A DNA stretch of 64,000 nucleotides, from the NCBI GenBank assembly GCA_910584145.1, contig CAJTXX010000004.1, forward strand, positions 19,774 to 83,773, in the 5' to 3' direction. Below the pieces are notes generated by a model that saw only the letters and a list, made by a program, of their open reading frames with translations, had not been told where the DNA came from and searched no databases. How positions within the stretch are numbered: position 1 is the first letter of the stretch; each line of letters starts with the position of its first letter. Source of the stretch: an uncultured Eggerthellaceae bacterium. GTDB lineage: Bacteria > Actinomycetota > Coriobacteriia > Coriobacteriales > Eggerthellaceae. Made by a program: the position numbers and the translations under genes. This document shows, piece by piece, positions 1 through 7,629 of the stretch.

Positions 1-1
1 G

Positions 2-817
2 GCCGAGCACGGGCCGGGGCTGGTCGATACGCTCTTCTTCCCCGGGTGCTCGCTGGTGAGCTATGCGCCGGAAGCGGTGCGCGCGGTGGGCGGCTGGCTC
101 ACCGATAGCGGCGTGGCATGGGCGCTCGGCGACGGATGCTGCGGGAGCCCCCTGATGAGCGCCGGGCTGTTCGAGCGCGCCGCGGGGCTGCGCGAGCGGT
201 TCATCGCCCAGATGCAGCAGGCGGGCATAACGCGCATGGTGACGGTGTGCCCGGGCTGCGCCGACGAGTTCGCCGACGACATGCCGGCGGGCATATCCAT
301 CGTGCCGCTGCCGGAGCTGCTGGAGCAGCTGGCGGCGCAGCGCGCGGCGCAGGGGCGCCCCAGCGGGTTCGCGCCGCTCGAGCGCGCATCTCTCACGTTC
401 TTCGACTCATGCCACGATAGGGGCGATGGGCGCAATGCGCGCGCCATCCGGCGCCTCATGCGCGAGCATCTGAGCGGGGCGTGCCAGCTCGAGATGGAGC
501 ATGCGCGCCGCCAGACGCTCTGCTGCGGCGCGGGCGGCGCGGTCGCCAGCTACGATGCCGAGCTGACCGACGACCGCGTGTGGCAGGTGATGGCCGAAGC
601 GCGCGCGACCGGCGCGCAGACGGTGGTCACCATGTGCCCCACCTGCACCTATACGCTCGCGCAGGCGAACCTCTCCGCGCCCGGCAAGGGCATGGATTCC
701 AAGCATTACCTCGAGGTGCTCTTCGGCGTTCAGATCGACTGGGCCCAGGTGTTCGACCAGCTCGGCGGCATGTGGACGGGCGAATACGGCCCGTGGCTCG
801 CCGCCACGTTCTACTGA
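2..817 (+). CDS. CCG-domain Fe-S oxidoreductase (HdrB/GlpC-like), 5' truncated by window edge
   Basis: The reading frame is open from the first bases, so the true start lies upstream of the window. Two cysteine-rich CCG units are visible. The first runs from FFPGC through DGCCGSP to CPGC. The second runs from FFDSCHDR through LCCGAGG to CPTC. Paired CCG domains are typical of heterodisulfide reductase subunit B, GlpC and related electron-transfer subunits, where they bind a non-cubane [4Fe-4S] cluster or act at the interface with a flavoprotein or quinone. Missing N-terminal sequence may hold ferredoxin-type 4Fe-4S motifs. The partner subunit is outside the window, so the substrate cannot be named. 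The gene ends five bases before the convergent sortase gene. Confidence 0.8.
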   Translation, partial: AEHGPGLVDTLFFPGCSLVSYAPEAVRAVGGWLTDSGVAWALGDGCCGSPLMSAGLFERAAGLRERFIAQMQQAGITRMVTVCPGCADEFADDMPAGISIVPLPELLEQLAAQRAAQGRPSGFAPLERASLTFFDSCHDRGDGRNARAIRRLMREHLSGACQLEMEHARRQTLCCGAGGAVASYDAELTDDRVWQVMAEARATGAQTVVTMCPTCTYTLAQANLSAPGKGMDSKHYLEVLFGVQIDWAQVFDQLGGMWTGEYGPWLAATFY

Positions 818-822
818 GGCGG

Positions 823-1602
823 TCAGGCGGCCACTACGATGCGGTAGTTCGCGTCGTCGCCGCAGCAGGTCTGCAGGATGATCGATTCGCCGTAGCCGGT
901 CACGCGCTGCTGGATATCCTCCCAGGCGGTGGTGTCGGGCACGGTGAACACGTCTACCACGCGATAGGTGCGCGCGGCCCCTGCGCTGTCGGTGACGGTG
1001 ATGGCATCGCCGGGCGCGAGGTCCATCACATGGTGGAAGGGGCCGGGGTTGTGACCGATGAAGTAGCCCCACGAGCCATCGGTGGTGCTGTCGGAGCCCA
1101 TCCAGAGGCCCGCGCCGGAGGACGGCGCGGTGGTGGCAAGATACGCGCTGACGTATGGCATGGCATCGCCGTCGATATCGATGGTGGCGAAGGCCGGCTG
1201 CGCCGGAGCGGCAGCGTGCTCGCTGGCGGCAGCATCCGCTTCAGCCTCGGCTTCGGCAGCGGCTTGCGCAGCGGCGGCCTCGGCCGTGCCGGCCACCTGC
1301 CCGCTCACCAGGTCGGCTTGCGTGTCGAGCAGCGCGTCCCCTTCGCTCACCGAGAACGTGCATACCCGGCTCACCGCCATGTTGATGCCGGCGTCGAGGG
1401 GCGATGCGCCGCCTGACTGCTCCTGAGCTGCTCCGGTGAGCTCGCTCGCGGCCGCGCCGCCTCCGAGCGGGTGCGCGAGCGCTGCGAGGGGAGATGCCGC
1501 GATGAGCGCGGCAGCAGCAGCGCCGATGAGCGCTGCGATGATTGCATCTATGCGTGCGGTGCCGCTTCGCACGGCGGCCGCCTGATGCACCTGGTAAGAC
1601 AT
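823..1602 (-). CDS. Sortase-family transpeptidase (stand-alone)
   Basis: This 259-residue protein has an N-terminal hydrophobic segment (about residues 17-45), an alanine/glutamate-rich spacer, and a C-terminal sortase fold from about residue 135. The likely catalytic triad is visible: His in YFIGHNPGPFHH, Cys in IILQTCCG, and Arg in ANYRIVVA at the extreme C-terminus. Sortases cut an LPXTG-like signal and join surface proteins to the wall or to pilins. The short C-terminus and single N-terminal anchor suit a class D/E-like enzyme better than class B, but the class is not certain. No substrate is encoded beside it. The start is preceded by a GGAAGG-like Shine-Dalgarno sequence on the minus strand. 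Confidence 0.7.
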   Translation of the reverse strand: MSYQVHQAAAVRSGTARIDAIIAALIGAAAAALIAASPLAALAHPLGGGAAASELTGAAQEQSGGASPLDAGINMAVSRVCTFSVSEGDALLDTQADLVSGQVAGTAEAAAAQAAAEAEAEADAAASEHAAAPAQPAFATIDIDGDAMPYVSAYLATTAPSSGAGLWMGSDSTTDGSWGYFIGHNPGPFHHVMDLAPGDAITVTDSAGAARTYRVVDVFTVPDTTAWEDIQQRVTGYGESIILQTCCGDDANYRIVVAA

Positions 1603-1869
1603 GGTCGCCTACCTTCCGCGTCCGTCGTGAAGGCCTTCTCTCCTCATGTCTTCCGAACCTCTGGGCCCATCGTATGCGCTGGCGAGCGCACCTGCCAGCG
1701 CGTGCGCCTGATGCAACGTGCCCGATGCGCAACCGTAATGCCCTCGGCCTCGCGCCGATACATTCCCGAAAAGTGCGCGCGGGTACGGGAAATGCGCCAT
1801 ATCGCGCGAGCCGGTGGTGGGATTCGGGGTAATATGTAACCGACAAGAACCTACGAGAAGGCGGTGCGC

Positions 1870-2586
1870 ATGGCAGACGGTTACAAGTACGACCGCGTGC
1901 TCTTGAAGCTATCGGGCGAGGCGCTGGCGGGGGACCAGGGTTACGGCATAGACCCGAAGGTGGTGAACGACCTCGCCGACGAGATAGCCGACATCGTGCA
2001 GGACGGTGTGCAGCTGGCGGTCGTGGTGGGCGGCGGCAACATCTTCCGCGGGCTCGCCGGCTCGGCTGAGGGCATGGACCGCGCGCAGGCTGACTACATC
2101 GGCATGCTCGCCACCGTCATGAACGCGCTGGCCCTGCAGGACGCCTTCGAGCGCCATGGCATCTTCTCGCGCGTGCAGAGCGCGATCAATATGCAGGAGG
2201 TCAGCGAGCCGTACATCCGCCGCCGCGCCGTGCGCCACTTGGAGAAGGGGCGCGTGGTCATCTTGGCTGCGGGCACCGGCAATCCGTATTTCACCACCGA
2301 CACCACCGCGGCGCTGCGCGCATGCGAGCTGGATGTCGATTGCCTGATGAAGGCCACGAAGGTGGACGGGGTCTACGACAGCGACCCGGCGAAGAACGCC
2401 GACGCGCAGCGCTTCGACCACATAAGCTACCTGGAGGTGCTGAACCGCGGCCTGAACGTGATGGACGCCACGGCCACCTCGCTGTGCATGGATAACGACG
2501 TGCCCATGATCGTGTTCGACCTGACCCGCCGCGGCAACATCCAGCGCGCGCTTCGGGGCGAGGACGTGGGTACCACGATAGATTAG
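1870..2586 (+). CDS. pyrH: UMP kinase PyrH
   Basis: Phosphorylates UMP to UDP with ATP in pyrimidine nucleotide synthesis. It is a hexameric cytosolic enzyme of the amino-acid kinase fold. The KLSGEAL motif, the GGGNIFRG loop and [15 protein letters not shown] are characteristic, and 238 residues is the usual bacterial length. The ATG at 1870 is preferred over a GTG at 1864 because GAGAAGG at 1855-1861 sits eight bases before the ATG and too close to the GTG. A possible -10 (TAATAT, 1830-1835) lies upstream without a clear -35. The frr gene follows after 12 bases, an arrangement widely conserved in bacteria. Confidence 0.97.
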   Translation: MADGYKYDRVLLKLSGEALAGDQGYGIDPKVVNDLADEIADIVQDGVQLAVVVGGGNIFRGLAGSAEGMDRAQADYIGMLATVMNALALQDAFERHGIFSRVQSAINMQEVSEPYIRRRAVRHLEKGRVVILAAGTGNPYFTTDTTAALRACELDVDCLMKATKVDGVYDSDPAKNADAQRFDHISYLEVLNRGLNVMDATATSLCMDNDVPMIVFDLTRRGNIQRALRGEDVGTTID

Positions 2587-2598
2587 AAAGGACGCGCA

Positions 2599-3162
2599 AT
2601 GGCTGATATCGACGAGATCCTGATGGGCGCCGAGGAGCGCATGGAGAAGGCGCTCGGCTCGCTGCATGACAACTTCGCCTCGGTGCGCACCGGCCGCGCG
2701 AACGCGATGGTGCTCGACCGTATCAAGGTCGACTATTACGGCACGCCCACGCCCATCAACCAGATGGCGGGCGTGAAGTCGCCCGATGCGCATCTGCTGG
2801 TCATCGAGCCGTGGGACAAGACGGCGCTGAAGGACATCGAGCGCGCCATCTTAGAGAGCGACCTGGGCGTGACGCCGAACAACGACGGTTCGGTGATACG
2901 CCTGCCGTTCCCGCAGCTGACCGAGGAGCGCCGCCGCGAGCTGGCGAAGAACTGCCGCACCTATGCCGAGGAGGCGCGCGTCGCCCTGCGCAACATCCGC
3001 CGCGACGCGAACGGCGCCATCGAGAAGGCCGAGAAGAACGACGGCCTACCCGAGGACGATGCGCGCCGCGCCGAGGACGCTGTGCAGAAGCTGACCGACA
3101 AGCACGTCGCCGAGGTGGACGCTGCGCTGAAGGCTAAAGAAGCCGAGGTCATGGAGGTGTAA
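2599..3162 (+). CDS. frr: Ribosome recycling factor
   Basis: Together with EF-G it splits post-termination ribosomes. The 187-residue length, the N-terminal SVRTGRAN motif, the VDYYGTPTPINQ segment and the long helical C-terminus are diagnostic. It begins 12 bases after pyrH with an AAAGGA ribosome-binding site, so the two are surely cotranscribed. A perfect 13-bp hairpin starts right after the stop codon and may end or attenuate this transcript before uppS. Confidence 0.97.
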   Translation: MADIDEILMGAEERMEKALGSLHDNFASVRTGRANAMVLDRIKVDYYGTPTPINQMAGVKSPDAHLLVIEPWDKTALKDIERAILESDLGVTPNNDGSVIRLPFPQLTEERRRELAKNCRTYAEEARVALRNIRRDANGAIEKAEKNDGLPEDDARRAEDAVQKLTDKHVAEVDAALKAKEAEVMEV

Positions 3163-3163
3163 G

Positions 3164-3192
3164 GTCCTGCTCGCCTCCGAGGCGAGCAGGAC
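3164..3192 (+). terminator. Perfect 13-bp hairpin after frr
   Basis: Arms 3164-3176 and 3180-3192 pair perfectly around a CCG loop, starting two bases after the frr stop. No T-run follows (GGGCTGAGG), so this is either a Rho-assisted or weak terminator, or an mRNA-stabilising 3' structure. The 150 bases from here to uppS hold no convincing gene. Confidence 0.5.
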
Positions 3193-3341
3193 GGGCTGAG
3201 GCTGCGGAGCCCTATCGCGCTCCATCGCCGCATCCGAGCTCGGGGCCGCGCGAGGGCGTGCGCCGCAGGGGCTCTAGGCGGAGAGGGGCGCTCTGTGAGC
3301 GGGCTCCTCGCTTCGCCGCGAACGACACGGAGCCGTTTCAT

Positions 3342-4115
3342 TTGAAGGAACTGAGCTACATATTCCCGAACCCGCCTGCTGATGCCGATCCGGCCCGGTT
3401 GGACCTCGCGCGCATCCCGCAGCATATCGCCGTCATCATGGACGGCAATGGGCGATGGGCGAAGCAGCGTGCGCTGAACCGGCTGCGCGGGCACAAGGCC
3501 GGCATCGGGGCGGTGCGCGAGACGATACGCTGCGCGAGCGATCTGGGCGTGCGCTATCTCACCATCTACTCGTTCTCCACCGAGAACTGGAAGCGCCCGA
3601 CCGACGAGGTCGTGGGGTTGATGAACCTCTTCGCTAAGACGATGCTCGCCGAGGTGGACGAGCTGCATGAAGAGCATGTGCGCGTGATGACCATCGGCGA
3701 TCTGTCGCCGCTGCCGGACGACACGCGCGAGGCGTTCGAGCTGGCGTGGGAGAAGACGCGCGGCAACGACGGCATGACGCTCGTGGTGGCGGTGAATTAC
3801 GGCGGCAGGGCGGAGATCGTCCATGCGGCGCGCGCGTTCATGCGCGAGGCGGCCGATGCGGCGCATGCGGGCGATGCGGTGCCGGAGCTGACCGAGGAGG
3901 CGCTGACCCAGCACCTCTACACCGCCGATGCGCCCGACCCTGAGCTGCTGATACGCACGAGCGGGGAGATGCGGCTGTCGAATTTCATGCTGTGGCAGGC
4001 GGCTTATTCCGAGTTCGTGTGCTCGCAGGTGCTCTGGCCCGATTTCGACCGCTACGAGCTTCTGCGGTGCCTGCTGGAATACCAATCGCGCGACCGGCGC
4101 TTCGGAGCCGTGTGA
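3342..4115 (+). CDS. uppS: Isoprenyl transferase (undecaprenyl diphosphate synthase)
   Basis: Condenses isopentenyl diphosphate onto farnesyl diphosphate to make the undecaprenyl carrier for cell-wall synthesis. The signature VIMDGNGRWAKQR (catalytic Asp) and the C-terminal RTSGEMRLSNFMLWQ block are present. The frame is open from 3258, but that N-terminus is arginine-rich and looks non-coding. The TTG at 3342, with GGAG nine bases upstream (3329-3332), gives 257 residues, the normal size. The start is therefore inferred and should be treated as provisional. Its TGA overlaps the cdsA ATG by one base (TGATG), indicating coupled translation. Confidence 0.92.
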   Translation: MKELSYIFPNPPADADPARLDLARIPQHIAVIMDGNGRWAKQRALNRLRGHKAGIGAVRETIRCASDLGVRYLTIYSFSTENWKRPTDEVVGLMNLFAKTMLAEVDELHEEHVRVMTIGDLSPLPDDTREAFELAWEKTRGNDGMTLVVAVNYGGRAEIVHAARAFMREAADAAHAGDAVPELTEEALTQHLYTADAPDPELLIRTSGEMRLSNFMLWQAAYSEFVCSQVLWPDFDRYELLRCLLEYQSRDRRFGAV

Positions 4116-5317
4116 TGGAAGGGGCGGCAGCGGTGGAGGAGCTGGAAGCGGCGATGCCGTCTGGCTCCGCGGCGGCCGACGATGGCCTGACCGAGCGCCA
4201 GCGCGAGGCGCGGCAGCGGCTGCGGGCGCGCGTGCGCGAGCTGACCGACGCGGCGGGTGACGAGCCCGGCTCGTTCAGCGCGCGGCCCACCACCAAAGAG
4301 CTCGACCGGGGCAGGGATGTCGACGGCCCGGCGATCATCTACGATGCCGGCTCCGCTCCGCCTGGCCCCCCATGGAACTACGACCTGTCGCCCGACGAGG
4401 CGGCAGCGCGGCAGCAGAAGAAGGAGCAGCGGGCCCAGAAGCGCCAGAAGGTGAAGGAGACGGCGCTCGACAAGACGCCCGAGAAGCTGAAGAACCCTTC
4501 GAGCCTCCAGGTGCGGTTCCGCACGGGGCTCGCGTACACCTTGGTCACCATCGCGTGCGTGTTCGCGGGGAATATCCCCACCATGATCTACCTGATGGTG
4601 GTGGCGGGCATCTGCGCGGGCGAGTTCTACTACATGCTGCGCTCCGATTCGAAGCTGCCGAACGAGGCGCTCGGCATCGCCGGCGCGGTGCTGTTCGTGC
4701 CGGCCATGTACTTCGCCGGCCTCGCGGGCGCTATGATCGTGGCTGTGGTGCTGCTCATAGCGCTTCTGGTCTGGTATGTGTTCTGGCTGCGTGCGCGCAT
4801 CCAAGATGTCGCCGTCAGCTTCCTCGGGGCGGCCTATACCGGGTTGCTGCTGAGCGGGCTGATGGTCATCAGGGCATCGGTCGATCAGCCTTGGGGCGGG
4901 CTCGTGCTGTTCATGCTGTTTCTGAGCGTATGGGCCAACGACGCGTTCGCGTATTTCGTCGGCAGCAAGATAGGCAAGCACAAGCTGGCGCCCCGCGTCA
5001 GCCCGAAGAAGAGCTGGGAGGGCTTCTTGGCCGGGCTCGTGGGCTCCATGCTGGTGTGGGTGGTCATGTCGTTCATACCTGCCTTGCAGATGAGCATACC
5101 CCTGGCGCTCTTGTTCGGGCTGCTGTGCGGGCTGATGGAGGTGCTCGGCGATTTGGCCGAGAGCCGCATCAAGCGCAATTCCGGCTTCAAGGATTCCGGC
5201 ACCATCATGCCTGGGCACGGTGGCCTGCTCGATCGGTGCGATTCGTTGTTCCTGGCGTCGGTGACGGCGTCGTTCCTCATGGTGGGGGGAGGCGTTATCC
5301 CGTATGCATTCCTCTAA
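4115..5317 (+). CDS. cdsA: Phosphatidate cytidylyltransferase with long N-terminal extension
   Basis: Makes CDP-diacylglycerol from phosphatidate and CTP in the membrane. Several transmembrane helices span about residues 135-390. The family signature lies at the C-terminus (DLAESRIKRNSGFKDSG followed by MPGHGGLLDRCDS). Residues 1 to about 130 are hydrophilic and charged, with a KKEQRAQKRQKVKE stretch just before the first helix. Typical CdsA lacks such an extension, so it is a lineage-specific cytoplasmic tail. The ATG at 4115 overlaps the uppS stop. The 3' end overlaps dxr by 14 bases. Confidence 0.93.
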   Translation: MEGAAAVEELEAAMPSGSAAADDGLTERQREARQRLRARVRELTDAAGDEPGSFSARPTTKELDRGRDVDGPAIIYDAGSAPPGPPWNYDLSPDEAAARQQKKEQRAQKRQKVKETALDKTPEKLKNPSSLQVRFRTGLAYTLVTIACVFAGNIPTMIYLMVVAGICAGEFYYMLRSDSKLPNEALGIAGAVLFVPAMYFAGLAGAMIVAVVLLIALLVWYVFWLRARIQDVAVSFLGAAYTGLLLSGLMVIRASVDQPWGGLVLFMLFLSVWANDAFAYFVGSKIGKHKLAPRVSPKKSWEGFLAGLVGSMLVWVVMSFIPALQMSIPLALLFGLLCGLMEVLGDLAESRIKRNSGFKDSGTIMPGHGGLLDRCDSLFLASVTASFLMVGGGVIPYAFL

Positions 5318-6407
5318 GGGCATCGTCGTACTGGGCTCGACGGGCTCGATCGGCAGGCAGACGCTCGACGTGGTGTCGCAGCACCCCGACAAGCTGCATG
5401 TGGTGGGCCTCGCCTGCGGCACGCGCGTCGCCGAGATGCAGCGGCAGGCGCAGCGGTTCGGCGTGGCGGATACGGCGGTGGGCGCCGAGGACGCATTGCG
5501 CCTGATAGACCTCGATGGGGTCGATATCGTGGTGAATGCGCTCGTGGGCTCTGCGGGCCTGCGCGCGAGCTACAAGACGCTTGCTGCGGGCAAGACCCTG
5601 GCCTTGGCGAACAAGGAATCGCTCGTGGTGGGCGGCGACCTGCTGATGCCCTTGGCACAGCAGCCGGGGCGCCTCATGCCCATCGACTCGGAGCATGGCG
5701 CCATCTACCAGTGCCTGCTCGGCGAGGATGCGCGCGAGGTCACCCGCTTGTGGGTGACGGCTTCCGGCGGTCCGTTCCGCGGCATGACCGCCGACCAGCT
5801 CGCGCATGTGACCGCGCGCGATGCCCTCGCGCATCCCACGTGGAACATGGGCCCGAAGATAACCATCGACTCGTCCACGCTGATGAACAAGGGCCTCGAG
5901 GTGATAGAGGCGCATCATCTGTTCGCGATGCCCTACGAGCGCATCGCGGTGGTGGTGCAGCCGCAGAGCGCGATACATTCGATGGTGGAGTTCGCTGATG
6001 GTTCGGTGAAGGCGCACTTGGGCACGACCGACATGCGCATCCCCATCCAGTTCGCGCTGTCGTATCCCGAGCGGTGGGATGCGCCGGTGCAGCCGCTCGA
6101 CTTCCGCACGCTGGGCAGCCTCGATTTCGCAGCGCCCGATACCGACGCGTTCCGCTGCCTCGCGCTGGCGCGCGAAGCGGGGCGGACGGGCGGCACCATG
6201 CCCGCTGCCATGAATGCGGCGAACGAGGTGGCTGTCGATGCCTTCCTGCATGACCGTTGCGCGTTCTTGGATATCCCCGCCTGCGTCGCTCAGGTGATGG
6301 AGGCGCATGTGCCGCATGCGGTGGAGAGCATCGAGCAGCTCGAAGCGGTGGATGCTGAGGCGCGCCGGCAGGCAGCGCTCTTCCTCGAAGGTCAGGGGAT
6401 GGCGTAG
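5304..6407 (+). CDS. dxr: 1-deoxy-D-xylulose 5-phosphate reductoisomerase
   Basis: Second enzyme of the MEP isoprenoid pathway, converting DXP to MEP with NADPH and a divalent metal. The N-terminal nucleotide-binding motif GSTGSIGRQTLDVV, the NKESLV segment and the metal/substrate region around DSEHGAIYQCL are seen. The length of 367 residues is slightly short but complete. It starts inside the end of cdsA (GGGGGGAGG lies in cdsA coding sequence as ribosome-binding site). The last 16 bases overlap the convergent class B sortase gene. Confidence 0.96.
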   Translation: MHSSKGIVVLGSTGSIGRQTLDVVSQHPDKLHVVGLACGTRVAEMQRQAQRFGVADTAVGAEDALRLIDLDGVDIVVNALVGSAGLRASYKTLAAGKTLALANKESLVVGGDLLMPLAQQPGRLMPIDSEHGAIYQCLLGEDAREVTRLWVTASGGPFRGMTADQLAHVTARDALAHPTWNMGPKITIDSSTLMNKGLEVIEAHHLFAMPYERIAVVVQPQSAIHSMVEFADGSVKAHLGTTDMRIPIQFALSYPERWDAPVQPLDFRTLGSLDFAAPDTDAFRCLALAREAGRTGGTMPAAMNAANEVAVDAFLHDRCAFLDIPACVAQVMEAHVPHAVESIEQLEAVDAEARRQAALFLEGQGMA

Positions 6408-7120
6408 ACCAGCGTCCTCTCGTCTGATGAGCGGTTGTAGCTGCATGTGACGAGGGTGATGCATCGCTCCGGGCCGGCGTCGCGCAAGCGCACGCAGCAC
6501 TCGCTGAGGCGCTCTCGATACCATGAGCGGAAATCGCCCTCATCGTCGAATGCGGTGCGCTTCGTCTGCTCGCTCCCGGCTGTTATGGCCGCCCCCGATA
6601 CGCGCAGCGCTCGCCTCCATGCAGGGGTCTGCACCAGCACCACTGCGTGCTCTCGGGCGAAGGCCGGCTGCGCATAGCCGGCGAGCTCGGCGAACATGGA
6701 ATCGCCGTTCTGTATGTTGTGCCCGAAGATGACCGCATTGCGGCTCTCAAGGCCATCCTCGATGCAGGAGGCGTCGAGGTAAGGGCAGCCGTGGTAGTTC
6801 GGCATCCCGCGTATGTCGTGGTCGAGGTAGTAGGTGGGCGCGTCCGGGTGCGCTTGCACGATGGCGGTGTCGAGCGCGGTTCCCGGGATGCTCACCCAGC
6901 CGATCACATCCGGGTTCACCTGCTGCCAATGCTCCCAGTCCACCTGCGGGAAGCCGTCCGCATCGCGCGCTCCGGGCATGTCAGGGTCGGCTATCGTCGC
7001 GGCGCTCGATGCGCACCAGGCGAACCAGACGAGCAGGCCCGCGAGCGCGAGCGCGGCCGCCCCGGCTATCGAGAAGCCGATGGCGGCCTTGCCGCGCCAG
7101 CGTGCGCTCGCGCTACGCAT
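6392..7120 (-). CDS. srtB: Class B sortase of the adhesin module
   Basis: Membrane-anchored cysteine transpeptidase. One N-terminal hydrophobic helix is followed by a class B-like catalytic domain: WVSIPGTALDTAIVQ, then YYLDHDIRG, the catalytic His in VIFGHNI, the catalytic Cys in ITLVTCSY and the Arg in SDERTLVYAI. The ATG at 7120 is chosen because it overlaps the upstream gene's stop by eight bases. An upstream start at 7183 would add an arginine/proline-rich stretch. It is the last gene of a three-gene minus-strand cluster with a large adhesin, and probably anchors that adhesin. It converges on and overlaps dxr by 16 bases. Confidence 0.9.
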   Translation of the reverse strand: MRSASARWRGKAAIGFSIAGAAALALAGLLVWFAWCASSAATIADPDMPGARDADGFPQVDWEHWQQVNPDVIGWVSIPGTALDTAIVQAHPDAPTYYLDHDIRGMPNYHGCPYLDASCIEDGLESRNAVIFGHNIQNGDSMFAELAGYAQPAFAREHAVVLVQTPAWRRALRVSGAAITAGSEQTKRTAFDDEGDFRSWYRERLSECCVRLRDAGPERCITLVTCSYNRSSDERTLVYAIP

Positions 7121-7601
7121 CGGCGGGTAGCGCCTTGGTGCGCCCGCAGAGCGCGCAGGTCTGGGACGTGGCGACGAGCTCATCGTAGGCGGGCGCGTCC
7201 TCGACCGTCTCCGTCCATGCGCCGGCGACGATGACGGTCTCAGTCAGCGGGACGTCCGTTGTATAGGCTGCATGCCCGGTTGTCCGCGCATGTAGCTCGG
7301 TCGCGCCATCTATCGTCTCGCCGCAGATGTTGCATACGGTGTGGAGCGCCTCCTCCTCCCTCGTCTCGGGGCCGTGCGCCACCTCGCGGGTGAGCGCGTC
7401 GTGGTGCACGAGCTCAAGGTCGTCATGCCAAGCGTGCGGGCAGCTCGCGCTCGTTGGGGTGATGGCTTGCGCTTGCTGCTGCGGTGGTGCAGCGGCGAGC
7501 GCCACCATCGCTGCCGTGGCGACGCTCGCTGTCAAGCATGCTGTGACGCAAGCGGTGAGGACAGCGCGCCTGCGCTGCCGCTTCTTGTCGGCTCTTTCCA
7601 T
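7113..7601 (-). CDS. Small secreted or anchored CxxC protein of the adhesin module
   Basis: A 162-residue protein with a charged N-terminus and a long hydrophobic segment (about residues 14-40) that could be a signal peptide or anchor. The exported part carries a Cys-His pair (SCPHAWHDD) and two CxxC knuckles (VCNICGE and TCALCGRT) with interspersed histidines, consistent with a small zinc-binding or disulfide-bonded fold. It sits 28 bases after the adhesin gene and overlaps the sortase start, so the three are one operon. No catalytic motif is recognised. It could be a minor subunit or accessory factor of surface display; that role is inferred from position only. Confidence 0.6.
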   Translation of the reverse strand: MERADKKRQRRRAVLTACVTACLTASVATAAMVALAAAPPQQQAQAITPTSASCPHAWHDDLELVHHDALTREVAHGPETREEEALHTVCNICGETIDGATELHARTTGHAAYTTDVPLTETVIVAGAWTETVEDAPAYDELVATSQTCALCGRTKALPADA

Positions 7602-7629
7602 GCGGATTCCTCTCGTTCAGCCCTGGTGG

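Noticed and set aside
3288..3335. Possible third copy of the palindromic repeat core (TCCTCGCTTCGC ... GCG ... AAC)
   Set aside because: Only about 20 bases resemble the core, the distal CTCGCTTTGTG half is missing, and arms are four to five bases at most. It may be a decayed copy but cannot be supported.
3258..3341. N-terminal 28 codons of the uppS frame as coding
   Set aside because: Arginine-rich, no ribosome-binding site at 3258, and the family starts near the TTG at 3342 that has GGAG at good spacing.
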